Shown: positions 36,001 through 51,600 of the stretch, in pieces
Layout: each line of letters begins with the position of its first letter
Numbering within the stretch: position 1 is the stretch's first letter
NCBI RefSeq assembly: GCF_032854445.1
Contig: NC_088298.1
Location: forward strand, 17,195,976-17,259,975
Direction of reading: 5' to 3'
DNA length: 64,000 nucleotides
DNA from: Liolophura sinensis
Taxonomy: Eukaryota; Mollusca; Polyplacophora; Chitonida; Chitonidae
Translations under genes and position numbers: made by a program
The notes under the pieces: generated by a model
What the model was told of the DNA's origin: nothing
The model's input: only the letters and a program-made list of their open reading frames with translations
Databases searched by the model: none

Positions 36001-38708
36001 GAAATCTTCATCGAATGAATATTTAATTAACTAAAACAAAATTTCTTTTTTGAAACATAAACTGTGTTGAAGTTGATTTTGTTCCTTTTTGTTCCATACT
36101 CAAGAAAATTCCACTCAAATGAAGTTAGCTAATGTCATAGAGAGAGGAAAGACTCAGAGCCCTTTAAAAATCTATGACCATCCACAGGTTTAGGTAATAT
36201 TGTAATTAATAACGGCATATAATTTACATAAAGTATATTTGATGTTTTTACTTTTTTTATTCTGCAGACCTACATGAGTTACATGCAATACTAATACTGA
36301 ATGAATTATGCCTGAAATCTGAACAACACGACAAAAATCCTTACTGGCTGATCCGTATACCAGGAAACCACAGGCTTTGACCACAAAGCACGAGACATGA
36401 ACAAATCCTCTATCACTGGGTCATGTGACTCACCTCTGACTGCTGATTGGATGAGCTCGTAGACAGGCTACGTTTGGGGTGGCGCTTTTCCTTTAATCCT
36501 TTGGTGAGTTCATCTTCTATGGTCTTTAAGAAATCTTCAGGATTTTCTGAAAACAGACATTCAAATTTTATTATCAGATCTAAGGATAGGATTTGGTTTT
36601 TTAGTTAAATGCATTTCAGATCACACTACTGCTATAACATTAAAAAAGGTACAAAACACGCTCCTTGTAAAATTTCCAACCTCTGACAGAAAATACGAGC
36701 AAATCAAAGAGATATAAAATATGCCGCCATAATGAAAAAGAAAGGATTTTTGATTGACAGTTCCTTTATATACATGTATCCCTGAACACAAAACTGAAAC
36801 GCTGCTTTTTAAAAATATTAATATTTAAAATATAATATTTAAAAAAAAATATTTTGTGACCCTACATAAATGAACTTTTAGATTATAACTTTTTCATTCC
36901 AATAGAAAGAGTGGAGGTGGCTACAAGTACCTGACAATTATATCCTGTGAAGATGCATATTAAAAAATCAACGCATCCTCTGCATTCAGTATATAAAAGT
37001 GAACATACATACACACAGCCCAATGTATTAAAACCAGGTGAAACTTTCAATTTAATTTTTCTACATCGACTTACCACATCAAATGTACTTTAAAAAAAAA
37101 ACAAACCAAAACTCTTACAACAATGTATACAATTTTTGTTTGCAGTTTTTCGCACAGAAAATGTATGCCACACAGACTACACAAGTCACTGACACACATG
37201 GCCATGTATATACACACACTGAGGTGGCTTCTACGATTGGTTGACCTACACTGAGTGAAGTAAACAATCTTTTCATGAGCAAAGGCCCGTGACTTTTATC
37301 CTGGTGTTCCATTGTGAGTTTGTCACGATCTCATTATTCTACCCTCCACTTCAAAAGAGCTCCCCTTCAACTTAGCACAATGATATAAGGTAGTGTTGTC
37401 ATGGAAACCAAACTGGCGGCCATAACTCTAAGTGGCTGGCCTTTTCAATAAAACAGAACGTAAGCAGACCCACAGGTTTAACACACATGAACTGATATTC
37501 ACACGAGAAATGATCTTTTAATTTGCATTAAAAAAAATATTTTAGACCTTGAAACATCATCAATACTCACTGAACATAGTATTTAAAGAAATGACATGTA
37601 CATATGGCAAAGAATTGATTCTCACACTTTACATACTACACATACTTTCACAGCTATATAAAATACAGGACACATTCATTATTGTTTTTCTTCAATAATA
37701 GTCTACAAACCCACATGCATGTACATTTAGGGTAAAATTAAGCCACCAGTGGAAAAAAACAGGAGAATAAAATGAGATATAGTAAAATGTATGAATGATT
37801 TTGGCTTAACATCGGAGAAAGTAAAGTGTATGAGTGATTATTGTTTAACATCAGAGAAAGTAAATTGTATGAGTAATGATGGCTTAACACCAGAGAAAGT
37901 AAAATGTATGAGTGATTATTGTTTAACATCAGAGAAAATAAGATGTATGAATGATTATGGCTTAACGTCAGAGAGGCGTAAAATGTATGAAAAATTATGG
38001 CTTAACATCAGAGAAAGTAAAATGTATGAATGATTATGGATTAACATCAGTGAAGGTAAAATTTATGAATGATTATAGCTTAACACCAGAGAAAGTAAAA
38101 TGTATGAATGATTACAGTTTAACATCAGTGAAAGTAAAATTTATGAATGATTATAGCTTAACACCAGAGAAAGTAAAATGTATGAATAATTACAGTTTAA
38201 CATCAGTGAAAGTAAAATGTATGAATGATTATAGCTTAACACCAGAGAAAGTAAAATGTATGAATGATTATAGCTTAACACCAGAGAAAGTAAAATGTAT
38301 GAATGATTTTGGCTTAACATAAGAGAAAATAAGATGTATGAATGATTATGGATTAATATCCGAGAAAGTAAAATGTATGAATGATTATGGCTTAACATCA
38401 GAGAAAGTAAAATGTATGAAAGATTCCGGCTTAACCTCAGAGAAAGTAAGATGTATGAATGATTACGGCTTAACACTAGAGAAAGTAAAATTTATGAATG
38501 ATTATGGCTTAATGTCGGAGAAAGTAAAATGAGACAAAGAGCTATGCATTTTATCTGATAAATTTTGACTCACAGCAGGGTAAACATCAAAAATCTCCTT
38601 GAGCAATCATCCCAAGTTCCTTAATGCATCAACTCATTCCATACAAGTTGTAAAGTCAAGGTTCAGACTGGTTTATTCATCAAACTGGCCGTGTGAAAAG
38701 ATCGATGC

Positions 38709-38766
<58 letters not shown>

Positions 38767-41700
38767 CATACAAGTACCTATCATAGAATCCTACAATACC
38801 AAACTAACAGTCTGGGATATTTTTAAATGTTTCTGCAGACTACAAAATGTTTCTGCAGACTGCAACGTCATGAAACAAAATGTCTCTGCAGACTGCAACG
38901 TCACGAAACAAAATGTCTCTGCAGACTGCATCACCACGAAGAAAAAATGTCTCTGCAGAATGCATCACCATGAAACAAAATGTTTCTGCAGATTGCAACA
39001 TCACGAAACAAAATGTCTCTGCAGACTGCAACATCATGAAACAAAATGTTTCTGCAGACTGCAACATCACGAAACAACATGTTTCTGCAGACTGCAACGT
39101 CACGAAACAAAATGTCTCTGCAGACTGTAATGTCATGAAACAACATGTTTCTGCAGACTGCAACGTCATGAAACAAAATGTTTCTGCAGACTGCAATGTC
39201 ATGAAACAAAATGTCTCTGCAGACTGCTACGTCATGAAACAAAATGTTTCTGCAGACTACAACGTCATGAAACAAAATGTTTCTCTCTGGAGAATAAAAG
39301 TGATATCTAACATGCCAAATGACACTTTTGTCAGTGAAAGAAATCATGAAATTTCATTTATGTAAACAATAATGCTTAAAAACAGGATAACTCTGAATGG
39401 AAATACTTTCTGTATTAGTAAATATGTAAGACAACTTCAAACAAATACAGTCTTATTATCACAGAAAGCAGCTACAATGTATGTATACAGCAAAACTTCT
39501 AAGTGCTTATATTACAACCTACATCTACTCATGTATATTCACATCAGCTTATACAGTATTAACATAAACTTTCAGTTCTTTTCTAGACGTCTAGTTCTAA
39601 TCCATTCATGTTGGTGTTGCAATGACATTCTCAATACCAGCCAGCACATACATATGTACATGTATACATGCAGATTGACATTAACATACATTCAAGTTGT
39701 TGTTGTCGTCCTCCTACGCAGTTAATACTTGGACGACTTACATGTATATATTTGCATATACAGAAAATCCCAGTAACCTGAAAATAACAGTAACCTGAAA
39801 ATAAAACTGGCAGACAGCCAAATAGTCCGGCAATGTTTGTTATGGGTTAAACCCTATAAAATGCAGGCCACATAAACATTACCTAAAAAGCCTGGGAGGT
39901 GGGTTATTATAGACCGCCTATAACGCATGAATGACAAGTATATACAGGTAACAAAGGTACGTCTAGCAGAGAAATATTCCATATTTACATGGACCTAAAT
40001 GTATAAACATCACTGTACAGTGGTACAGTATACATATACCATGAAATACCATCACTGCATGCATATGTCGATTTCATCATCAAGGACATCTATTCCAGGC
40101 CAGCACACGTCACATGACTACAAATATTTTGCAGATACATGTATAGGCCCATGTACCTGTATGTTTATAAGTTCAAATTTATCAATTAAATCTAGTGGGG
40201 GGGGGGGGGGGAATACTATTTTGTATAAAATTTAGGCTACCTTGGTTGAATGAAGAACAGTGCAGTGCTTTCCACCACTGCTTGAACAGTTCTTAAAAAT
40301 TGTCTATACGCTGATTTTTTTTTCAACATTGCCTGTGCAGTTTTTGTAAATTGCCTAATAGGCTATTTTTCAGCATTGCTTGTACTGTTCTTCAGTATTG
40401 ACTGCACTGCCACACAGTACTAAACTATTACCAATAGAGTGCAACTGCTTTGCAAAATCACAAGCTTTGGAACTGTGTGGTACTGTGTAGGGGTGTTTTC
40501 TATTCACTAGAGCAGTATTAAAAAAAAAACCGAAGTACTGCATACATTTTGTGCAGCAAAAGTTTCACTGCCTACAATGTAATTATCACCTTAAACAGCA
40601 GCACATGTACATTTTCCACTTATCTACAACAAATACAACCCACACAAAAATGCTATGATTCATAAAATATGAGTGGTAGCACTTGAGGCAAATTGTATGG
40701 CGTGCACAGATTACAAATCTCTGTAATTTTCCGGTGTTAATTTATGCAATCTACCATCCGCAGGAGTCACTTCTTTCAGGATGTAACCGAGATGTATCTC
40801 ACCCCGTGTTTACACATGTTATTATATATAAGTTCATGGCACATATCTATATACAGCTCAAAATGTTACACCTCCTTATTGGCAATGGCAATATTCATGT
40901 AGTACTGAAAGTCTTTCCTTAAATCCACATACATAACAGAAAAAAAAATATAATGCAATTGTAAGGCAGAACAATTACTAAACTAGATCAGAAGTTATTT
41001 AAATATATATATATACATGTATATATATAAAAATTAAATTAAATTACCTGAATTATAAATTCCAAAGTTGTCCTACAACTGGGTTTGAAATGTGTGACTT
41101 TTGAGGGAACCTGTCAAAACTGACCACTCAAATCGCACAAAACAGAAAATGTCCTACATGTATGTAGAGCATGTGATATATACATGTGTATAATATTGCA
41201 TTCAACAAATTGCTTCCTGAATACAGCTTAAAGTGAACATTAATTAATTTATTTATTGGATGTTTTATATAGTACTCAAGAATATTTCATAAAGTGAACA
41301 TTAAGTCTGCCACTATATATACACAGAAAAAAACAATACACGACACAGTTATCACAGAAAAATATGTAAAAAATTCTATCGATTTTTCAAAGCCTGAAAG
41401 ATGAAGTTCAGCATTGGGGATAATTAGCATACATAAACAATTCCCTCCGAGTAGCCATGTTGTAGAAGTCCTTATGAACTTGTCCAATCACTGGCGCTGA
41501 AAATGTCACATGATAATTTGCTGTCACGTCCAAAACCCTAGTAACTCTGGACTGAGTGTGGTTTTTATAGTGGATCGACAGATATTGGTGCAATAAAATT
41601 GGATTTTGCAGTTAGTTTAAGTGTTTAAACTGGTGCATTTTGGACCACACATTTATGAAGCCAGAAGTGAGAACAACTGCTTGTGTCACAATGCGTACAT

Positions 41701-42624
41701 GTTGGATAGGATACTTCAGTAATTTGTTAGGGTGAGCTGGCACGAGAACCGGCTCGGGAGAGTCATTGCTTGAAGAAAATTATTGTGACTTGGCATTATT
41801 TTTCCTTAGCAAAGTCAGGTCTATTACGAAAATGTATTTCGATAACCTGAATGAAAAGGTCTGTTATCAATCAGAAGGTCGTGCTATGTTCGGAAAATTC
41901 CCTAAAGTCAGTACAGCCAGTTAGGCTAGAGGACGAGCCAGATAGCTAAAACACGACGCTTGTGTCCAAAAACATAGCCCTGACCAAGCATCAAACATGA
42001 GAAACATCGGCCCTTTGAACACGGAACAGAGCTGATACTCTTTGGTTGCTATCTGGCATTTTTGTCTGTATTTTTTCATCATCACATTGTTTAATACCGA
42101 TGCTGTGGGTAAGTTCCTAGGTTTTGTGACGTCACTCTAGATAGCTATAACATGGCGAAATGGCGTAACCAAACCAGTGGCTAGATACTGACAATTCTTT
42201 GCTATTTATTTTGTTGATAAGCTGTGCAGAATTTTAATAATATTTTTAGAACACTTCTGGAATACTACTTTATTAATTAATTCAGCCTTAGTGGCTAACA
42301 TTATGTTCACTTTAATCAATCTCATTTTTTGTGTCAACAAGACCACAAATTTTTTAAACATACATGTACGTAACAAAAAGCAAATTGCATCCTGATAGTA
42401 AAGTCTGTTACAGAGGCCCTTACCAGCTACATGTTAATTGTTCTAACTATTACAATATATCGCAACAGAGTTTTACTTAACTTTACATTCAGCTTTCAAA
42501 GGGATTACTGATTGCCATGATAAAACAAACCACGTGGAAATTCATCTAATCCAACTAGCTGCAAAATAACACAGCTAACTTTAGTGGAAGAAAAATCTTA
42601 CATGTAGATCAAGGAACCTTTCTT

Positions 42625-42657
<33 letters not shown>

Positions 42658-45600
42658 GTCGCTCTTCATTGTGGATTTTAATGCAGTTCCCACGGTAACA
42701 GCCTGGCATATTTATGTCATTTTAATCCCTGTAATGTATTGCTTTAGTGAAACCATTCAAGGGTAAACACCATGCACACACATGTAGATGTATTATAAAG
42801 TATGCAATCTCTCTGCCCTTGTCTGCCCCATACAAGGCAGCCTACAAAAGTTTTATTTATCTGTCTAGTTTTCCAAATAATAGCGAGGTCAGAAGGTCTC
42901 CCTGTAGGCTGCCTGCTTCGTCTGGTGAACAATATATTGTAACCGGCAAATGCCAGTACACTACTATTGTATCAAACCTTGCATAACATAATAACTTGTC
43001 TCTCAAAGTAACAGAATGATTGTCTGGTGTCAAGTTTCTGAATTTCCAGGAACTAAACACCAAAACCCAAGTCTCTTTCACAGGACACAGTACAGGACTG
43101 TACAGTGCGCATGAACACAAAACGTTTACATTTTGGAAAAGCAAACAGGCCTTTTGATATCTAATGTTGGAAGGTATTGAAGTGATATCCAATGGACTGC
43201 ATGTAAGATCACCGTCATGGCTTTATCAACTCTGCTGAACACTTTATGTAACCTAGCACCCAGAAGAATAAAACTATTGAAAAGACTGTCACATGTAATT
43301 TTAAATAATTTCTTCGTCTGTAAACTATTTCTTAACATTTTATTTCCTTATATTACAATGTTATAAAATGTCCTTGGTTTTATCTGTACAATAATATGTA
43401 TTTATGTATTAGAAAAAAAAAAAACATTTGCCCTCACATGCATGGCCCTGACTGAGCAAAAGCTGTATTTGTACTTTACTGGTGGTGGGCAACAAGATTC
43501 CATACAATGCATATAATGCATATAATGCACACTACACAGGATAATGCCACTATTTATTTATTTATTTATTTATTTGATTGGTTTTTTACGCCGTACTCAA
43601 GAATATTTCACTTATATGATGGCGGCCAGCATTACGAGCCCTAGGGAAACCCACGACCATCCGCAGGTTGCTGGCAGACCTTCCCACGTACGGCAGGAGA
43701 GGAAGCCAGCATGAGCTGGACTTGAACTCACAGCGACAGCATTGATGAGAGGCTACTAGGTCATTACGCTGCGCTAGCTCGCTAACCAACTGAGCCATGG
43801 AGTCCTCTGACAATGCCAATAGATTGGGTACATAAACATCATGTATCATTTTTGTCTCTGCACAAATCAGAATAAGATAAACTGTCATTATTGTGTTAAA
43901 ATCACTTTATTTCGCTGGTTACGATGTATTTATTTATCTGATTGGTCTTTTAGGTCGTATTCACTATGATTACAAAAATCACCAGATACAATATTATGCA
44001 TGGAACAAAAGCCTTCTTTTATTTCTATACTATTTGTTTATTTTTATATTTAATTATTTTTTTTTTAGTCAAACTGAAATTTGTTGCTCTATGCTGACTC
44101 GCTGAGTAGGTCATGTCCTTGACCAATGAGATCACATTTTTGATTTCAGCTGTAATTCCAGCTTAATGTCAGAAGGTTTGTTAAGTGCCAGACAAGTTTG
44201 TTGGTTTATTCCAGGCACTCCTCTTTCGTCCTCCCATAAGCCTGACCACAATTTATTTAGGTAATATCATTAAGGTGTCTAATTGCAGCAGGCATGAGTG
44301 TTCTGAATGCTGAGATAGAGAAGCTAATTACAGTGCTGCCTCACAAAAACCATATGCAGAAGACACAAGGCATAAACATACCTGCAATACTTCTGTATTA
44401 ATGGTCATATCACACCCATAGTGGGCCACAAACTTAAGACTGCCAGATTTTTCGGCCTTTATTGCCTTTATGGTCTGACAGACTTGACCCTTTATATTAA
44501 CACCTGGCTGTTCCACTTATCAAGTGACATTACACAGGGGTTTTTTCTGGACCAATACAACTCCCAACACCTGCATGTAAAAAAAGTACATGTACATGTT
44601 TACAGAAGTCTCATATCCATCAATCCTCAAAGAGGTAAAAGCTGAATACACGCACCCCAAAAATGACCTATTTCCCTTACAAATGCAGTGGATCCCAGTC
44701 TTCACAATTTTCCAGTATGTGAATCACAATTCCAGCGAATACAAACCTAGCAGCTATCGCTACATATGTACTTCATGAAAATGTGACTTGTAAACATGAA
44801 ATTAAACTATAAAGCCCTTGAAGTACATGAAAGTCCACAGCAACAAAAGAAACATTTGGTTACATTTCGGGACAATCAGCACTGTCACCGATAGACCGTG
44901 TCCAGTCAGCGGTGTCCTTGAAGAATACTTTGACTGACATTGTGTTACCTTTGGCTAGCAATACTAACTTGAACATGGGAGTACATCAATTCATAATTAT
45001 AACCTGAGAAAATGGTCAACATCTAAACAGAAAAAAATACATGTTTTCAAGCATATTGAATGAATGAATGATTATGGCTGAACGCCACATAGGCGATTTT
45101 CCAGCCATATTGTCGCGATGACCACAATGAAGTTTGGAGTCTTTTAAATGTTATTTTTGCATGTTTTCAACAGTTCTCCTGTTTAAATGATTATATAACA
45201 TGTGCAATTCAATAATAGTATGAAATAATGTATATTCATAAAACTCTGCATGTTACTGAAGTCCTGTTGCCAAACGAAACACGTCAGAAGGGTTTCGGGT
45301 AAGAAGTTTGGGATCCCACCTGACAAACAATACATCACATTGTGTTATTTGCAGATATAAGAATTGGTAAAAGTGAGAACAGGTCGAAATTAGTACTTGT
45401 CCTTTGGTCCAAGGCCGCTAGATTTTCTGTCGGGCCAGCAGATTATGTTAGGCACTGGACCAATGGGCCAGCAGATTACGTTAGGCACTGGACCAATGGG
45501 CCAGCAGAAATTAAAAACTTCTCAGAGAGTTAGCCGTTCCAAGCTGATTCTGTACCATCTCATGTAAAACCAGAACAGATATTTTTGTGTCAGGATCAGT

Positions 45601-48600
45601 AAACTTCTGGGCAGACAATTAGAACTCCGAGAGTACTGGTCCTTACTGTCCTTACAACTTACATTCAAACCCTAATGAATCAGAACGGTGTCCAAATTAT
45701 TCATGTTGATCAAACACTGCCAACAGAACTAAATTACCAGAACTGAACTACCAGAAGAATGAGTTACCAGAACTGAACTACCAGAAGAGCGAGTTACCAG
45801 AACTGAACTACCAGAAGAGCGAGTTACCAGAACTGAACTACCAGAAGAATGAGTTACCAGAACTGAACTACCAGAAGAGCAAGTTACCAGAACTGAACTA
45901 CCAGAAGAGCGAGTTACCAGAACTGAACTACCAGAAGAGTGAGTTACCAGAACTGAACTACCAGAAGAATGAGTTACCAGAACTGAACTACCAGAAGAGA
46001 AAACTGAAATCTGAAAACTGAAACCAATGCCTGGGAACTGTTTAGCACAGCAATTTGTGTACCTGTAAATCTACAAGTTGGAATAGAACACCTTTATCGT
46101 ACTGTCTTTGTGTACGGGAAATCACCGATCTGAGACGACAACCCTGTTAACAAAACTGTACAGAACTGAATTAAGTCCTTGACAAGATTATAGATGAGTG
46201 TGCCTGTCAATGGGTCATTCAGCTTTTCTAAAGACCTGATCCGATAATAACAGGTTCAAATGTGACAACAGCAATGGAGAACCTTTCTCAATGTCTGCCT
46301 ATCAATTCACAAACCGCACATAATACTGCATTCCCACCAATACTTCAACCATTCTAAAAGTAGAGCAAACATGTTAACAGGGCGAAGCAACTTATTCTGT
46401 GGATTTAAGTTTATGAGAACATGTCCATGTCCATTGTAGATCTAAAGCTATAAATCCACTCCGTTAATCCTTATGTTTTCAGGTAGGCACGTGTACATAC
46501 ATTATGATATTCAATATACAGCTTAATAATCATACATTATATTAATTACAATAATTACACAAAATGTGAACTGGAAAGACTTTGTGAACAACTGACCAAT
46601 TTTGTCACTCATATTTTCACGACTTACATTATCGCGACTTACATGTATATATACACACGTATGTAACCCAGTTATATGTATGTACATTATTCTATCATCA
46701 CCCAAAGAATTTTCCTGTCAAGTAGTGAGTGAGTGAGTGCTTGGGGTTGAAGGTCGTACTTAACAATTTTTGAGGAACAAGGAATCCTTAAAGTGCATGT
46801 TATGTGCCTCATTGTTGCAGGAGGGATTTCCACCGCTCTTATCTAGTGCTGCTTCACTGGGACGCCTTACCAAAGGTAAGTAAACTGTCCCGCCCGAGCC
46901 ATTATACTGATACAGGTCAACCAGTCGTTGCACTATCCCTTTCATGCTGAACGCCAAGCGACGAAGTTCCAACTTCCTCTTTAGGTGTGACTGGACAAAG
47001 GATTGATCCTGGATCTTCTGCTCCCCAAGCAGACGCTCTGCCAACTGTGCTATCGGGGCCAGTGGATTTTTACCAAGAAGTGTATAACTCCACAACGTTT
47101 TTGCATATGAAAGGGCCACTTTCAGTGCAATTTATGCCCACTTTTAATTTGATTTTGGAGACAAATCTACCCTGGTTGGGTTGGCCAATTTCAGGGCTTC
47201 ACAAAAAGTATTTTTTTAAACTTTTATACAGTCTACAAAAAATAATGCCTTCAGAATATGCTTGAATAAAGTTAACCTTACAAACATTTGAAAAGTTTCA
47301 AGAATTACAGTTTGAGTCATATACTGGACTCTTAATAAAAATGAACAGCCCTTAGGTGTTTTTTTATATTATAGTTTTATTTATAATTTATAGTCCTTAT
47401 AAATTTGTTACATTATATTATGAACTACAGGTGAGTGAGTGGGTGAGTGCTTGGGGTTTAACGTCGTACTCAACAATGTTTCATTCATATGAAGACAATT
47501 ATGAACTACAATGATATGTTAATATTTCAACATATCATAGATTGTAGCGCATTTTAAGTTATTCTGTAAAGAAGCGTTTTTATGTATAATCATGATTTTC
47601 CAGCACCATGACACTGAATGTAACTGCTTTAATATTGTTTTCAAACAATGGCCAGCTTGATTATATTAATCAATCCATTAAAAACCATTTCTACTTTCTT
47701 TATCAATTACACTTTCACACGGGCTTTGTATTCGGTCAATGACCTGTGGGGATGTGGGATCAAATCAAGCTTTACTATCAAAGTCAGAAGGTTCCTTCAT
47801 TCAGTAAGGTCCTTTAATTTTCACACCGCAGGAATTTGAACTGAAGTACCTTACAAAACACCTCGTTCGAACAGACACAAAGAACTTTCCAAGGTCAGAC
47901 AGCAAAGCTCTTAAATTCACACTTAGAAATTTATTTCAAACAGGATTGCATTTTTTCCCTCCCATTCAAATTTTATATGACATTTTCAGAGCATAAGGTT
48001 AACAATTCTGTCTAGGTGGCTTTTTGATGTGGAGAATCGTCTTCGTTGTGAGGAACACAGTAAACAATATCTCCTGCTCAGAGTTCATTGGGTGTGCACA
48101 TGTTTAGTGGCTCCATAGCTCTGCTGGGATATTTTATAGCACAGTTATCCAGACAAAAAGCACTAAACAGTTCTGGACACAGAAAGCCACCCTGTCAAAC
48201 GGCCTTTACCCAAGTGCACTGTAATACCACCATATCACACTGGCTTTATCAGAGAAGACAGTCTGTAAACCCCAAGCCCCTGAATAACTCTGGCTATAAC
48301 TGCCAGAGCTCGAAACAATGCCTTCAAGCTGACAAGATGAAGCTGGCATTGCAAAGGTCAGGCCTATGGAATTAGAGACTAAACAACTGCCTTCCTATAT
48401 GACCACTGGGTTTTAAGCCTCAATCCAATACCCACACATAAATACTCTAATGCCGCAAGCTTTATACGCGCATGAAAGAACAACTTTCATAGCAATTTAT
48501 GCACATTTTTAATTTTATTTTGGAGACAAAACTACACTGGTTGGATAGGTCAATTTCAGGGCTTCAAAAAACAATGAATATAATTTGATCTGTGTTTTCT

Positions 48601-51600
48601 AATCTGATAAGAAATCAAAACTTCACAGGTAGCCCTCAAAATGTGAAGAACTCAAAAAGATTCCATGTGTCATTTGAAAGAAAGTATCTGTAAACCTTAG
48701 TAGAAATACAGTCATATCAGTTCATTGAAAAAAAAAAATCTGCTTTTCAAAATCAACATCTGAGAAGCCGCTCAATGACCAACCATATCAGCACCTTAAT
48801 CTTTACAATCCCCTCACAACTACCTCTTTTCTTTACTCTGTGGAATTCACTGCTTTTGTACAAAACTAGGGTTGAACATGATTTACGCTAAATGCTCTGC
48901 AGAGTCGTCTGCTGGATGAGTTTGTTGTGTTTACACCCCCGCAAGATGGTACTGATAAACTCTGCGTGATTTTCACAGCTGTGGGAGCCACGCAGTGCCA
49001 TTGCAGGAGAGAGCAGCTGTAACGCATCTCACAGCGAACTGCTATGAAACATGTTTGTTTGTTCTTCTACCTCCTCTTCAGTGTGAAAGTAAATATGATG
49101 CAAGGACTAGATCAGATACAGAGAAGAAGAATTTGCACTACAACGTGAACAGACTGAACATTTGCCCTAATTAAACGGGTAAATGGAATGATTATGAGCA
49201 GTACAAGATCTATGCAGAGATTGAGCACTTGCGCTACCAGATGCAGAGATGGCATGATCAATCGCACAATCAGATACATGGACTGAGCATCTGCACCACC
49301 ATATATGCCTACATAGATTTAGCCTTTGCATCACCAGACACTAGGACTGAGCACTTGCACCACCAGATACAAAGATTGAGCACTTGCATCACCAGACACT
49401 AGGACTGAGCACTTGCATCACCAGAAATAAAGATTGAGCACTTGCATCACCAGACACTAGGGCTGAGCACTTGCATCACCAGATACAAAGATTGAGCACT
49501 TGCATCACCAGACACTAGGACTGAGCGCTTGCATCACCAGAAATAAAGACTGAGCACTTGCATCACCAGACACTAGGACTGAGCACTTGCATTACCAGAC
49601 ATAAAGATTGAGCACTTGCATCACCAGACACTAGGGCTGAGCGCTTGCATCACCAGAAATAAAGACTGAGCACTTGCATCACCAGACACTAGGACTGAGC
49701 ACTTGCATCACCAGATACAAAGATTGAGCACTTGGATTACCAGACATGAAGATTGAGGACTTGCATCACCAGATACAAAGAATGAGCACTTGCATCACCA
49801 GACATAAAGATTGAGCACTTGCATCACCAGATACAAAGATTTAGCACTTGCACCACCAGACACTAAAATTGAGCACTCGCACCACCAGATACAAAGACTG
49901 AGCACTTGCATCACCAGACAAAGATTGAGCTCTTGCATCATCGGATACAAAGATTGAGCACACATTTGCAAAACAGATTTAGAATCTGCATTACCACATA
50001 AATGTACATGTGCAAAGGGTGAGCATACCAGATACAGAGACTGAGAATTTGCAGCACAAAATAGATTCAACATTTGTGCAAAGGATACTATAGATTGAGC
50101 ATATGCCTAATCAGATCCAGTGATTGAGCATTCCCACTACAAAATACAATGACTGTGTTGCACATATAAATGTGGTTGAATTATGAAGACATTTATGAAT
50201 CACTCTGGCTTATTCAAGAGAAACATCATTTAAAGTTAACAGGTTTGCGTTTCTCAAAAGAACTCCTCAATGGGAAGTTTGGCTTGTTATATTACATTTT
50301 TCTACAAAATTTTAAAATACACATAATGTTCCAATCTGAGTTGTAATCAGACAGCAAAGACACGCACCAAAAACAGCATAAAATCATGAAAACAAAACCA
50401 CTTAAATAAGCTAATTAAATCAGCACGAAAAGTGTGAGAACTGGAAACTGGTAAAACATGAAATACAGCATGACTTTTTGTATAGTAGAATAGTTTTATA
50501 TCCGTAACGGTTTTATTTGAAGAATTGAGTTATCTAAAACTTTACCCTGTAGGATTTACAAGAAAGCCTTTTAACAATTCAATGTTCCTCGCCATTTTGA
50601 ACACTCAAAATGTTCATCAAAACAAGTAAATGTCTTGGGTCAAAACAGCTAAATATCCCTGGTGAAAACAAGTTAAATGTTCCTGGCCAAAGTGGTTAAA
50701 TATTCCTGGCCTTAACAGTTACATGTAAATGTCTCTGGCCTATACAGTTAAATCTCCAGGGCCTTAAACAGTTATATGTTTCTGGCCTAAACACTAAAAT
50801 ATCCCTGGCCTAAACACTCAAATATCCCTGGCCTAAACACTCAAATACCCTAGCCAAACAATCAAATGTCCCTGGCCTAAACAATTAAATGTTCTTGACC
50901 AAACTCTCAAATGTTCCTGGCCAAAACAGTCATGTATGTCGACCAGGATAGTTGAATGAACTACTTTTAATACCTAGTCACATGTCTAATTGTTTTTTTT
51001 TCTTGTCATAATCTTTTCTACTGTATAAATTAGACATGCCTGGACAGCAGATCTTCATGTCGCCTATGTGGTGTGGAGTGGTCTGGATAGGAAATGTCTT
51101 ACCTCAGACTGTACACAATGTCACCAAAGATTTATTACCCTTTCTAATGGCTTAAGTCTTTTCCTCTCTAGTTCTTTTTAATTGTTCTTTGTGTTTGGGC
51201 TTTTTTTTCCCTCTTATTTTAAAAACTGTAATACAATCCCTGGGTACAGTACACAGCTAGCACATACATTTACATGTACACCATGAGACAGGATGTCAGG
51301 AAAAAAATGACCCATTGTTTTAATTTAACAATTAATTTGACAAAAGATTTCTTTGATGTTAAATATACAAGTATCAAATGTTCATCATTTTACAAATTAG
51401 CATTTCCTATGGTACATACGTGTAGTGGAGATCTCTGTTTCGAGGATACGCTTGAAAAAAACTAAATACCACACACTGTAAATCTTCAAAGTTTTCTGGG
51501 GCCTCCGTGGCTCAGTGGGTTAGCGCACTAGCGCAGCGTAATGACCCAGAAGTCTCTCACCAATGCGGTCGCTGTGAGTTCAAGTCCAGCTCATGCTGGC

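Noticed and set aside
37785-39283. Long open frames on both strands with [13 protein letters not shown] and [11 protein letters not shown] repeats
   Set aside because: They arise because the 39- and 33-bp repeat periods are multiples of three; no flanking splice sites or non-repeat coding sequence.
44370-44516. Minus-strand open frame reading [20 protein letters not shown], ending LQ before GTATGT, resembling an exon with a donor
   Set aside because: No good acceptor, no ATG (the frame opens at GTG), the phase does not fit MEKK exon 2, and no protein family is recognised.
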